DNA from: Streptomyces kurssanovii
GTDB lineage: Bacteria > Actinomycetota > Actinomycetes > Streptomycetales > Streptomycetaceae
Length of the DNA: 38,700 nt
Assembly: GCF_014649695.1 (NCBI RefSeq)
Contig: NZ_BMTN01000035.1
Location: forward strand, 1-38,700
Direction of reading: 5' to 3'
In this document: positions 1 through 7,430 of the stretch, in pieces
Layout of the letters: each line of letters starts with the position of its first letter
Numbering within the stretch: position 1 is the stretch's first letter
The notes under the pieces: model-generated
What the model was told of the DNA's origin: nothing
Database searches by the model: none
The model's input: the letters and a program-made list of their open reading frames with translations, nothing else
Program-made: the position numbers and the translations under genes

Positions 1-63
1 CGGCTCCTGTACTGGGTCACCGCTTTGCGTACCGTCGTGGTCGTCGCGTACATCGAGGTCTAG
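1..63 (+). CDS. C-terminal tail of an unidentified protein (5' end outside window)
   Basis: The first frame is open from the window edge and stops with TAG at 61-63, giving about 20 residues ending in a hydrophobic VVVVAYIEV stretch. Nothing in so short a tail identifies a family. The terminator at 256-290 lies downstream in the same direction and could end its transcript, although 190 bases separate them. It could also be a chance open frame. Confidence 0.3.
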   Translation, partial: RLLYWVTALRTVVVVAYIEV

Positions 64-255
64 CAGCCCATGGTGTCTGCCGTTTGCTGCCGCTGCCGCT
101 GCCGCCGGGCACGCATCTACGAAGCGCATGTAGTTGACGACCGTGCCTCTCACTCGGCCGAGGCTCCGGCGAGCTTCCGGTGGCCCCGCGGCCGACGCTG
201 TCGGCAGAAGCGTGCGCGGTGTCAGCCGAAGGTGGAGACCACGGGTCGCTGTGAC

Positions 256-290
256 AGCGCCGCCCCAACAACAGCCGGGGCGGCGCTTTT
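256..290 (+). terminator. Strong stem-loop terminator with T tract
   Basis: An 11-bp perfect stem (AGCGCCGCCCC at 256-266, its complement at 277-287) with a 10-base loop is followed by TTTT. This is a classic intrinsic terminator. It separates whatever is transcribed from upstream from the kinase-like gene that starts at 310. Confidence 0.8.
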
Positions 291-309
291 CCTGTGAAAG
301 GCTGTGCCT

Positions 310-1104
310 ATGTCCATGCCCCGTATCCACTGGGACGACCTTCCCGCACCCGCTCGCGACGCCATCGCCGAGCGGACGGGACCGGTAGTAGGCGGAGTGA
401 ACAGCGGATTCGCGGCCCGCGTCCACACCGGGTCTGCCGTGTTCTTCGTCAAGGGCATGCCCGCCGACCATTCGCAGATGCCCGCTCAGCGTCGCGAGGC
501 CGAGATCAATCCGTATCTGCCGGACGCCTCACCGAGTCTCCTGTGGAACGTCCAGGAAGGCGGATGGGATCTCCTCGGCTTCGAGTGCATCCTCGCCCGC
601 CACGCCGACTACTCTCCCGGATCGCCCGATCTGGACCTGGTGGCCGCCGCGCTCGCCGAACTCCAGGCGATCATCTGCCCGCCCTTGCCATCTGTGAAGG
701 AAGCCGCAGCCCGCTGGGCCGGCTACCTCGGCGAAGAAGCCTCCATCCTGGCCGGCACGACGCTGCTCCACACGGACCTGGCTCCACACAACGTGCTCGT
801 CACCGACCGAGCCCACCTGATCGACTGGGCATGGCCCACTCGAGGAGCGGCGTGGATCGACCCGGCTGTACTGATCTTGCGGTTGATGGAAGCAGGCCAC
901 ACGGCACACGCCGCTGATCAATGGGCCCGGCGATTCCCGTCCTGGGCATCTGCGCCCCCTACAGCTGTCAACGCCTTCAGCAGGGCAAATGCCCAAGTCT
1001 GGGCCGAGATCGCGAACGGTGAAGCTCTGCCATGGAAGCGGCGCATGGCAGAGCTGGCGAACGAGTGGGATGCATTCGCCGCCCGGCGGTCCTCAAGCAG
1101 CTGA
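310..1104 (+). CDS. Aminoglycoside phosphotransferase-fold (APH-like) kinase
   Basis: A small-molecule kinase-fold protein of about 264 residues. It shows the APH catalytic motif HTDLAPHN about halfway through, followed by LIDWAWP, the equivalent of the metal-binding DFG segment, and an N-terminal VFFVKG that fits the ATP-binding lysine. Possible starts are GTG 304, ATG 310 and ATG 316; 310 is preferred because GAAAGG ends 8 bases upstream. The family phosphorylates hydroxyls on aminoglycosides or other small metabolites, and many Streptomyces members have no known substrate, so resistance is not implied. Its last part overlaps an antisense frame that continues from the truncated Pycsar-effector gene. 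The strong terminator at 256-290 isolates it from upstream transcription. Confidence 0.75.
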   Translation: MSMPRIHWDDLPAPARDAIAERTGPVVGGVNSGFAARVHTGSAVFFVKGMPADHSQMPAQRREAEINPYLPDASPSLLWNVQEGGWDLLGFECILARHADYSPGSPDLDLVAAALAELQAIICPPLPSVKEAAARWAGYLGEEASILAGTTLLHTDLAPHNVLVTDRAHLIDWAWPTRGAAWIDPAVLILRLMEAGHTAHAADQWARRFPSWASAPPTAVNAFSRANAQVWAEIANGEALPWKRRMAELANEWDAFAARRSSSS

Positions 1105-1221
1105 ACTGAGGATGTATGAGAGGGCGTCGAGCAGGGGCCCACAGCGCCCGGCAGCCCGCTGCTGGGCACGCTCGGCGACGCTGCTCGGTCATTTGGTGTA
1201 ACGCATGACGATGTGACTCCG

Positions 1222-1460
1222 TCCATAGAGGCGGCTAGGCGTTGACGCTCGGCCAGGAGCAGCAGCACGGCGGCGGCGCCCAGGATAAGGACGGCGAGAG
1301 CGCCGAACGCCATGGTCACCGGTGGCAGGTCCTTGTCGGCCGCGGAGGCGGCTCCAGCGAGCACCGCCCCATTGAAGGCCAGCAGTAAGGAGGCCTTGGC
1401 GTCGGTGCGGGCGATCTCGGCGGTCACCGTGGCGCAGGCATGGTCGAGGTTCTTGTCCAT
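1222..1460 (-). pseudogene. Truncated Pycsar-type membrane effector (PycTM/DUF5706-like)
   Basis: The first about 69 residues match the start of Pycsar-associated transmembrane effectors: EIARTDAKASLLLAFNGAVL, then a second hydrophobic helix around residues 50-69 ending in LLLL. In complete members this region is followed by a soluble segment and another membrane helix. Here the sequence after about 1250 becomes unlike the family and simply reads antisense through the APH-like gene to a stop at 918. I see no cyclase gene nearby. The likely history is deletion of the 3' half, with the APH-like gene lying beyond the break. The ATG start at 1460 lies 40 bases from the end of the outer recombinase element at 1502. 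Confidence 0.6.
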
Positions 1461-1501
1461 GTCGGGTACAGGGATCGGTCGTTTGGCTGGGTTCTCCTTG
1501 G

Positions 1502-1510
1502 CCTGTTAAC
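1502..1510 (+). repeat. Putative element end, CCTGTTAAC
   Basis: CCTGTTAAC lies 55 bases upstream of the outer recombinase start. The same nine bases occur, on the opposite strand, 30 bases upstream of the inner recombinase start (7419-7427). The matching placement suggests a conserved recombinase-side end or core site. Confidence 0.45.
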
Positions 1511-1565
1511 CGAACTAACTCAGCTGTCCTCGCAGGTCAGACCGGGTATCTGCTAGCTTCCCGAG

Positions 1566-1792
1566 GTGCTTGATGAGCAGCGGTCCGGAAGGGACCTGAG
1601 GAACTTTGTCCTGCCTGAGTTAGGCCAGTTACTGAAGACGGGAGATCCCTGGGAGCCGTACAGGGTGCTGGATGGACTCGGGAGGCCGGTCGAGCCCGCT
1701 GCGCTCTACCTCAAGGAGCTGATGGCGAGGGACAGCTCGCCATTGACGCCACGTTCGTACGGCATGGATCTGCTGCGCTGGTTCCGGTTCCT
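1566..1792 (+). pseudogene. Tyrosine recombinase, 5' part of a gene split by insertion
   Basis: Translation from GTG 1566 gives a recombinase N-terminal region ending in PRSYGMDLLRWFRFL, the same motif as CRSYGFGLLRWYRLL in the inner element's 410-residue recombinase. After base 1792 the homology stops abruptly. The rest of the gene continues at 7431. Joining 1566-1792 to 7431-8493 gives exactly 1290 bases (429 residues) in frame, with the leucine codon restored as CTA across the join. The fragment has no catalytic residues and cannot work alone; the frame runs on to a stop at 2057 through unrelated sequence. Confidence 0.8.
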
Positions 1793-1795
1793 TCT

Positions 1796-1802
1796 CTGCA
1801 CC
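1796..1802 (+). repeat. Inverted end motif CTGCACC, left end of inner element
   Basis: CTGCACC lies 3 bases inside the left junction and is matched in inverted orientation by GGTGCAG at 7413-7419 near the right junction. Both are followed inward by two variable bases and GTC, giving a short imperfect terminal repeat. Confidence 0.45.
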
Positions 1803-1820
1803 AAGTCAAGCGGAAGCTGG

Positions 1821-1861
1821 TGGTTGATGGAGCGCTCGATTTCCGAGCGCTTCATCAACCA
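1821..1861. repeat. 18-bp near-perfect hairpin just inside the inner element
   Basis: The arms are 1821-1838 (TGGTTGATGGAGCGCTCG) and 1844-1861, with a 5-base loop ATTTC. The only defect in 18 pairs is one G-T wobble. It sits 28 bases inside the left junction and 70 bases beyond the stop of the NADAR gene on the minus strand. It has no T tract. It could be the terminator of the NADAR transcript, a barrier to transcription entering the element, or a recombination or replication structure. Confidence 0.7.
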
Positions 1862-1930
1862 CAGGTCAGCGACGAAGTGGTCGCTCCGCATCGAGCAGTC
1901 GCAGCTCGGATTCAAGCGGCGGGCGGCCCT

Positions 1931-3052
1931 TCACAGCCCTGCGATTCCGGCCCGCTGTGCCTGCAGCTCCGAGCGGACGAGTTCTAGGAGGCGGCCTGCC
2001 CAGTTGCGGCCGCGTCCGGCGTTGTCCCCCCAGAAGCCCGAGTCGGCGTCGTCGTAGATCACGGTGCTGTCGTTCGTGGTCAGCAGGATCTCGGCCAGGT
2101 CGGGGTGCTGGTCGTACTTCGCGCGCAGTAGGGCCGCCATCACCGCGGTGCGGGCGTGCTGCCAGCCCTCACGCTGTGCTGCCGCAGTCGCGGACTTGCG
2201 TGCGGCGGCATGGGTCTCTGCCGTGGCGATCGCGGTCCGGACCTCGGGGTCAGCGACTGACAGCGCCCAGTAGGCGTGGGCGACAGATGGGTAGCTGACC
2301 TCGCCGACGACGATCGGGGCCGGGTAGTCGTTGCGCAAGCCCCGGAATCCCGGGGCATCGACCGGTTTGCTCGGATACGTGTGGTACAGCTTGATCGCCG
2401 GGGCGAAGGAGGTCACTGGTCCGTCTGCCGGGACGCGTGCGGCCCGTTCAGCGGCCCATCGCGCCCGTTCCTCGAAGTAGGCGACGGCCCTGTCGTAGTC
2501 ATCCTGCGTGATCGGCCCATCGGCCGGGATGTACGTTTCGCCGCCGGGTCCCGCCACCAGCACCCGCAGCGGCCAGTCTTTGCTGTCCATGTCGCCCAGT
2601 GCGTAGCGGCGCTGCGAGATCGGGATGGCCAGGAAGGCGTTGCGGGCTGCGGCGCGGTTTTCCTCGGTCCGGTCGGCGAGGAAGGTGTCGACGGCGGCGA
2701 GGCATCGGCCCGTCGAATCCGGGCGCCCGTTGAGTTGGTCGATGGTGTCTCGTATCTCGGCGACCAGCAGGTCGGGGGTGAGGTAGCTGTGGGGCTCGCT
2801 GAAGGTCCAGCTGGCCAGTTCGAACGCGGATGCCTTGGCGCCGTCCGGCAGAGTGGTGGCTACCCAGCCGCTGCGGAGCTTGTTCTGGAACTCCTCAAGG
2901 GTGACCAGTTCCCAGCAGTCGATGAGCCCGTCGGCGTAGATGAACAGGTCGGTGAGGAAGTGCGTGCCGCCGTTGCGGATGAAGGCGTGGCGCCAGGTGC
3001 CGGGTATGCGAACGCCGTCCACCGTGCGGTGAGTGGTCTTGTTGCCGATCAT
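1931..3052 (-). CDS. NADAR-domain protein with extra N-terminal domain
   Basis: The protein has 373 residues. The C-terminal about 150 residues look like a NADAR (YbiA/DUF1768) domain: FRGLRNDYPAPIVVGEVSYP followed by SVAHAYWA, then a helical Ala-rich core and FWGDNAGRGRNWAGRLL near the end. Known NADAR proteins are N-glycosidases acting on riboflavin intermediates or removing ADP-ribose from guanine, and several act as antitoxins to DarT-like toxins. The N-terminal about 110 residues form a separate module I cannot name (WRHAFIRNGGTHFLTDLFIY, then GLIDCWELVTLEEF), followed by a helical linker. The ATG at 3052 has only a weak ribosome site. The gene is cargo of the inner recombinase element. 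I see no DarT-like toxin next to it, so a lone ADP-ribose related or anti-phage role is inference. Confidence 0.75.
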   Translation of the reverse strand: MIGNKTTHRTVDGVRIPGTWRHAFIRNGGTHFLTDLFIYADGLIDCWELVTLEEFQNKLRSGWVATTLPDGAKASAFELASWTFSEPHSYLTPDLLVAEIRDTIDQLNGRPDSTGRCLAAVDTFLADRTEENRAAARNAFLAIPISQRRYALGDMDSKDWPLRVLVAGPGGETYIPADGPITQDDYDRAVAYFEERARWAAERAARVPADGPVTSFAPAIKLYHTYPSKPVDAPGFRGLRNDYPAPIVVGEVSYPSVAHAYWALSVADPEVRTAIATAETHAAARKSATAAAQREGWQHARTAVMAALLRAKYDQHPDLAEILLTTNDSTVIYDDADSGFWGDNAGRGRNWAGRLLELVRSELQAQRAGIAGL

Positions 3053-3255
3053 CCGGCGATTGTGTCGCAGCTGCCGCTGCGGGGCCGGGGAATTTCCGCA
3101 CGGTCGAAGTCCCTCACCCGATTGCTTGACGGGTGGTGGGCATGCCGAGACATGGCGGCTTCATCGGGCTGCAGCTCATCCCACTTGGTCGCAGCACCTG
3201 CTGGCCTCACAGAGTGCCGAAGGCCGGTGCGTGACCATTGGGGGCAGAACCATTT

Positions 3256-3738
3256 TCACGAAGCCTCACCAGGCGGGAGCCAGTCGTCCGTGTCGCGGTG
3301 GCGGCCGAGTCCGACTGCAGCGAACTCGTCGACGTGATTGCCCTTGGCGGCGCCGAGTCGCCGAAGCGCCTGAGAGATCGGCGTGCCGGTCGTCGGCGAT
3401 GACTCCCCTTCGGCCAGGCTCAATGGTCCAAGGACTATCTTCCCTGCATCCCAGGTGAGAGCTTTCTGGGTCCCTACCCCGCCGAAGTAGTCGGCTTCGA
3501 CGTAGGCCACCGGACCTGCCTTCGAGCACGCGCTGAGCAGGCGATCGAAGCCCGCTGGAGCCTTCCAGAACCCGTCGAGTTCGGGTGCTTCGGCGACCGT
3601 GACCGCATCGAACAGCGCGTCGGTCATCGGCAAGAGCCAGAGGTCCTGGCCGAGAGGAACGATGCGCGCCGCTGTGGTGGAGCCAGCCAACTCGCGGAGC
3701 ACGGATTCGGTGGCGATGACCGCCTGAAGGCAATACAT
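3256..3738 (-). CDS. Unknown 160-residue protein, coupled to the large recombinase gene
   Basis: The ATG at 3736-3738 lies 4 bases after the stop of the 806-residue recombinase (3743), suggesting translational coupling, with a GAGGGG purine run immediately before it. The protein is compact and acidic. It begins MYCLQAVIATESVLRELAG and contains PLGQDLWLLPMTDALFDAV and a glycine-rich YVEADYFGGVGTQ, and it ends WLPPGEAS. I see no signal peptide, membrane helix or catalytic motif that I can assign. Because it follows the recombinases in the same operon it may be the third gene of the element (in the position of TnpC of Tn554), or cargo together with the NADAR gene. Confidence 0.7.
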   Translation of the reverse strand: MYCLQAVIATESVLRELAGSTTAARIVPLGQDLWLLPMTDALFDAVTVAEAPELDGFWKAPAGFDRLLSACSKAGPVAYVEADYFGGVGTQKALTWDAGKIVLGPLSLAEGESSPTTGTPISQALRRLGAAKGNHVDEFAAVGLGRHRDTDDWLPPGEAS

Positions 3739-3742
3739 CCCC

Positions 3743-6163
3743 TCATTCTCGCCTGGCCGCTGATCGCGGCGCGATGCCGGGTATGCCGAGGTCGACCGGC
3801 GCGACCCTGGCGAGTCGACGGGTCTGGTCTCGCTTCTGGCGCAGGAAGGACAGGGTGAGGTCGATCCCTTCGATCTCACCGAGCCACCCCTCTGCTTCGG
3901 CCTGGGCCCGGCGGGCCAGAAGGTCGACTTCGATCTCGTCGAGGCGGGGCAGCATCTTCGGATTAATGTTGATCATGGGACATCTCAGACAGGCGTGCTC
4001 ATGCTGGCAAGGTGTCGAGTAGGGGCGGGCGCACCCTCCCAGCTCAACTTTTCGCTGATCGAAGTGCTCCTCGAAGCCGAGCCATTCGGGTTCGGTGACC
4101 GGCCGGTACTCGTCGGTTGGCCTGGCCTGGCGGCGCCGGTCGAGAAATCCCTGGTAGTGCCGGACGACATCCTCGTTGAACACGGCGACGTAGCCACGAG
4201 TTGTCTGAAGATTCAAATGTCCGAGTAGGGCTGCTCCGATGTGGATCGGGAGCCCGCTGTTGACCAGTTCCGTGGCCAGGAGTCGGCGAAAATCGTGCGG
4301 GGTGAAGCTGGTGGCAAGGAAGCCGGGGTGTTGTTCGGCGAGCTCGACGCAGTGGCGCTTCAGCATGTTCACCACGGTGGTGTCTGACATGACCTCGTGC
4401 TTGGTGCCGATCTTGCGTTGGAACAAGAACGGCATGGGTGCGCTGCTCTGCCGTTCCTTCGGGTCGTAACGAGGCAGCAGCGGGATGGTCTGGCCGCCGG
4501 TGGTGTGGCGGCGGACGATGGCCGCGATGACGGCGAACAGCTCGGCGGACATGGGGATAACGCGTTCCCGGTCGCTCTTCGAGGGAGCGACCACCAGCAA
4601 GGCGACGACGTCGCCGTTGGGCCGTTGATACTGCCGGATGCTGAGATGGGTGAGTTCCAGGGCCTCCTCTATGCGCACGCCTGAGTGCCGCAGGACCTCA
4701 ACGATCGCCCACTCCCAGAAGGCGGCGTCCTCGGCATGCGTGACATTGATGTGCTTGCCGCTCTCCAGATCGAGGACGCGGACGTTCGCTGGTCCTCCGA
4801 GCCGGACGCGGCGTTCATCCAGCCTGCTCCACAGGCGCTGATAGGTGTGACCCTCCAGCGTGATGGTCTGCCCGCCGGCCATGTCCGCGGCCTGCGCGAG
4901 TAGGTCACGGAGGTGGCCGTACCGGTTCTCCAGGTGTTCCAGGAGAGTGTTCAACAGCGGTTGACGTTGCCTGGTGCGGTCGTCCATGCGTTCCTTGACG
5001 CGTCGTTTGCGGATCCCATAACCGCGGACCTCGGCGTCGGAGATCGGACAGGGCGCCACCCAGATCGCCCACTGCTCGGGCTCCGCTGCTGCCCACGCCT
5101 GCAGATCGCTGTAGAAGGCGCGTACTGCCCGCAGGATGGGGTCGAAGTCGCGCTGCCCCTTGCCGTCCACGCGAATCGCGACCCGGTCCCGCCACCGCTG
5201 GTAGAGCTCGCCGTCGATGCGCAGGTCGGGCTGGTTGGGGGCGAGTTGCTCGATGGTCGCCCAGAAGTTGCTGGCCAGGTGGCGGGACAGGTTGTCGAGC
5301 GTCGAATAGTCCAGTTCGGGCTTGCGGCGTTCCAGGTAGGCGACGAGCAGGTGCCGAACCCCGGTATTGCGGATCTTGTAGCGGTCGACCAGTTCTTTGA
5401 CCGTCGACCGCCCGTTGAGCAGGGCCGCCTTCAGCGTCGCCGGCCCATGGGAGGGGAAGTGGTCCATCGTGTGGAGCACTTGCCAGGCCAGGTGTCCGGG
5501 GAACCGGCTACCGGCTCCGCGTGCCCCCAGGACCAGTCCTTGACGGCGACACTCCCACGCGTAGTGCAGGAAAGCCTCGGGGGACAGGTCGGCCAGGGCG
5601 ATGCCCTGCGTGGTGAGGGCGACAGCGATGTCGAACAACGCGGTCCCGTGGTGAATCGGGTTCACCAGCGTGGCCTGGGCCTCGGCCCAGAACTTCTCCA
5701 ACAGCGGGTCGTTCTGGGCGGCGAGGAAGCGCTGCCCGTAGTAGAGGAACGTGTTCGACCGGAATGCCTCCAGCGAGGGCTGGATGATCCGCAGACACAG
5801 CAGGCAGGCAGCGCCGGTGCCGATCTGGCTTCTCTCTCTGGGAGCCGATCGCAGGACCGACACGGGTTTGCCGCCCTGGTTGAACCCGCTGGCCTCCCAC
5901 CGCTCCTGCCAGGTCTCGCCCGGGAACTGGCTCAGGTGGTGCAAGAGGTCCCGGGCACCGCGGCTTCGGTTCCATCGGTTGTCGGCCGACTTCGTCGGCC
6001 AGGTCGTGCGCACCGCCTGCGCGATCTCCTCGACGGAGGCGCGTGTCAGATCACCATGGGGACGCGGCGGAACTGCAGGGGCAGGAGCGGGGGCGGCGTT
6101 CACGCTGACGAAGCGGCTGACGCCCTTCCTGCTCGGCTGGGTCAGGGTGCCGGATTCAGCCAC
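3743..6163 (-). CDS. Large tyrosine recombinase (TnpB-like) of the inner element
   Basis: The protein has 806 residues, starting from a GTG that overlaps the stop of the preceding recombinase by 8 bases. The catalytic set is in the C-terminal half: Arg near residue 497 (HSGVRIEEALEL), Lys near 529 (APSKSDRER), His/Arg near 623-626 (PHDFRR), His near 649 (LLGHL) and Tyr near 658 (RGYVAVF). A Cys cluster CX7CX5CX2C follows near residues 711-728 and probably binds zinc. After it comes a helical tail with the motif EGWLGEIEG. The same Cys cluster and tail occur in the 823-residue paralogue at 8490. The long N-terminal half has no motif I recognise. The role is strand exchange for insertion and excision, together with its 410-residue partner. 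Confidence 0.85.
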   Translation of the reverse strand: MAESGTLTQPSRKGVSRFVSVNAAPAPAPAVPPRPHGDLTRASVEEIAQAVRTTWPTKSADNRWNRSRGARDLLHHLSQFPGETWQERWEASGFNQGGKPVSVLRSAPRERSQIGTGAACLLCLRIIQPSLEAFRSNTFLYYGQRFLAAQNDPLLEKFWAEAQATLVNPIHHGTALFDIAVALTTQGIALADLSPEAFLHYAWECRRQGLVLGARGAGSRFPGHLAWQVLHTMDHFPSHGPATLKAALLNGRSTVKELVDRYKIRNTGVRHLLVAYLERRKPELDYSTLDNLSRHLASNFWATIEQLAPNQPDLRIDGELYQRWRDRVAIRVDGKGQRDFDPILRAVRAFYSDLQAWAAAEPEQWAIWVAPCPISDAEVRGYGIRKRRVKERMDDRTRQRQPLLNTLLEHLENRYGHLRDLLAQAADMAGGQTITLEGHTYQRLWSRLDERRVRLGGPANVRVLDLESGKHINVTHAEDAAFWEWAIVEVLRHSGVRIEEALELTHLSIRQYQRPNGDVVALLVVAPSKSDRERVIPMSAELFAVIAAIVRRHTTGGQTIPLLPRYDPKERQSSAPMPFLFQRKIGTKHEVMSDTTVVNMLKRHCVELAEQHPGFLATSFTPHDFRRLLATELVNSGLPIHIGAALLGHLNLQTTRGYVAVFNEDVVRHYQGFLDRRRQARPTDEYRPVTEPEWLGFEEHFDQRKVELGGCARPYSTPCQHEHACLRCPMININPKMLPRLDEIEVDLLARRAQAEAEGWLGEIEGIDLTLSFLRQKRDQTRRLARVAPVDLGIPGIAPRSAARRE

Positions 6164-7388
6164 CGAACACCGCCTTGATGTCCTCCGGGTCGTACCCGGC
6201 GGCGAAGGAACGCTGGGGACGGGGCTTGGTGTAGTGCTCCTGGAGCTTGTCGTGCAGGTCCTCCACGCGGGCCGTCAGGTAGCGGCCAGTAGTGTCGAGG
6301 TGGGCGTGCCGCAAGATCGTCTGTACCTCGGCGAGGGTGAGCCGCTCGTCTCCCGCCATTCTGACCGCCGCCGTATGGCGAGCGTCGTGCAAGGTCCAGT
6401 TCGTGCCGAGCTTGTCGTTGGCCCGCTGGAGAATTCGGCGCGTCGCCCAGTACGTCAGCGGCCGAGGATCCCCGCGGCGGGTGCGCCACACCGGTTGGCC
6501 CGGGTCGGGCAACCCGTCGGCGGCCAGATAGCTGCCCAGGTAGCGGAAGGCGTTCGGGGAGGCAGGCACAGGCTGCCGGATCCGGGTGCCCTTGCTGATC
6601 ACATATATCAGCTGGCCCGACCAGTCGATGTCGTCCAGCCCGGCGCCCAGCAGCTCGCTCGCCCTGGCCCCGGAGGAGACGTAGAACTCCAGGAGTGCCC
6701 GGTCTCGGTCGCAACCCATCGCGGCGAACAGCTCGTCCCACAGGTGGTCCGGGATGGACCGCGGGGCCTGCACCGGCACCTTCTGCCGCAGCCGGCCCCG
6801 CCGGAACACCGGCGTCGGCTCCAGCGGAGACCGGTGTGCAAGAGCCTGCCGACGACCGCGCGAGGCCGGCACCGGATTGACCACCGGACCAGCGCCGAAC
6901 CTCGCATGAAACGCATAGAACCCGCTGACCACACTGAGGTTGTGGTTGATCGTGCTCGGCGCGTACCCCTCCCGGAGCGAGGGCTTGCCGGTCTTCAGAT
7001 TCACCGACCCCGCAGGCGCAGACGCATTGCCCTGCTTACGGAGCCGCTGCGGGTTGCGGGCTTCCCGCAGCCAGCCAACCAGCGCCGCGACCTCGGCCTC
7101 CGTGGCCTTGTCCCAGGAGATCTGCAGGGAGCCGAGTAACCGGTACCACCGCAACAGTCCGAACCCGTAACTCCGGCAGGTCAGCGGGCTGACGTCCCCC
7201 AGAATCAGATCCCGCAGGTAGGCACTGACCGGTTCGACCTCGCAGCCGTCAGCATCCACTACGACGAACGGAAGATCGGGCATCGCCCTCGCGACTACAG
7301 CGCCGACCCCGGGAACCGAGCACTTCCCCTCCATCAGGGCACGTCTTACGTCATCCACTGCACCACGCTCCTGGAACGACCAGGCCAT
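6156..7388 (-). CDS. Tyrosine recombinase (TnpA-like) of the inner element
   Basis: The protein has 410 residues. It contains a SAM-like DNA-binding region in the N-terminal half (CRSYGFGLLRWYRLL) and the catalytic set SSGARASELL (Arg near 240), LHDARHTAAV (His334, Arg337), RHAHL (His361) and Tyr370 in TTGRYL. It starts from ATG 7388, only about 40 bases from the end of the element, so its promoter must lie close to or across the end, which would make expression depend on the junction (inference). It overlaps the 806-residue partner by 8 bases. It is homologous along its length to the split recombinase of the outer element. Confidence 0.87.
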   Translation of the reverse strand: MAWSFQERGAVDDVRRALMEGKCSVPGVGAVVARAMPDLPFVVVDADGCEVEPVSAYLRDLILGDVSPLTCRSYGFGLLRWYRLLGSLQISWDKATEAEVAALVGWLREARNPQRLRKQGNASAPAGSVNLKTGKPSLREGYAPSTINHNLSVVSGFYAFHARFGAGPVVNPVPASRGRRQALAHRSPLEPTPVFRRGRLRQKVPVQAPRSIPDHLWDELFAAMGCDRDRALLEFYVSSGARASELLGAGLDDIDWSGQLIYVISKGTRIRQPVPASPNAFRYLGSYLAADGLPDPGQPVWRTRRGDPRPLTYWATRRILQRANDKLGTNWTLHDARHTAAVRMAGDERLTLAEVQTILRHAHLDTTGRYLTARVEDLHDKLQEHYTKPRPQRSFAAGYDPEDIKAVFGG

Positions 7389-7412
7389 CCGCCTGGTTCA
7401 CGATCAAGACAC

Positions 7413-7427
7413 GGTGCAGTTAACAGG
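7413..7427 (-). repeat. Right end of inner element: GGTGCAG overlapping GTTAACAGG
   Basis: GGTGCAG (7413-7419) is the inverted match of CTGCACC at 1796. GTTAACAGG (7419-7427) is the complement of the CCTGTTAAC found at the left end of the outer element. The junction with the interrupted recombinase gene falls at 7428-7430. Confidence 0.5.
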
Positions 7428-7430
7428 TCT

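Larger units (their letters stand above)
1793..7430 (-). mobile_element. Inner two-recombinase element carrying NADAR and an unknown gene
   Basis: About 5.6 kb lies exactly inside a broken recombinase gene. From its right end the minus strand reads: a 410-residue recombinase, an overlapping 806-residue recombinase, a 160-residue unknown protein, and a NADAR-domain protein. The ends share an inverted CTGCACC (1796-1802 and 7413-7419), followed on each inner side by GTC two bases later. Only a shared CT is visible at the junction, so there is no long target duplication, as expected for tyrosine-recombinase elements. The family name Tn554-like rests on gene organisation only. Confidence 0.7.

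Noticed and set aside
2276-3337. 353-codon plus-strand frame opposite the NADAR gene
   Set aside because: No protein-like features; the minus-strand NADAR reading has clear domain similarity.
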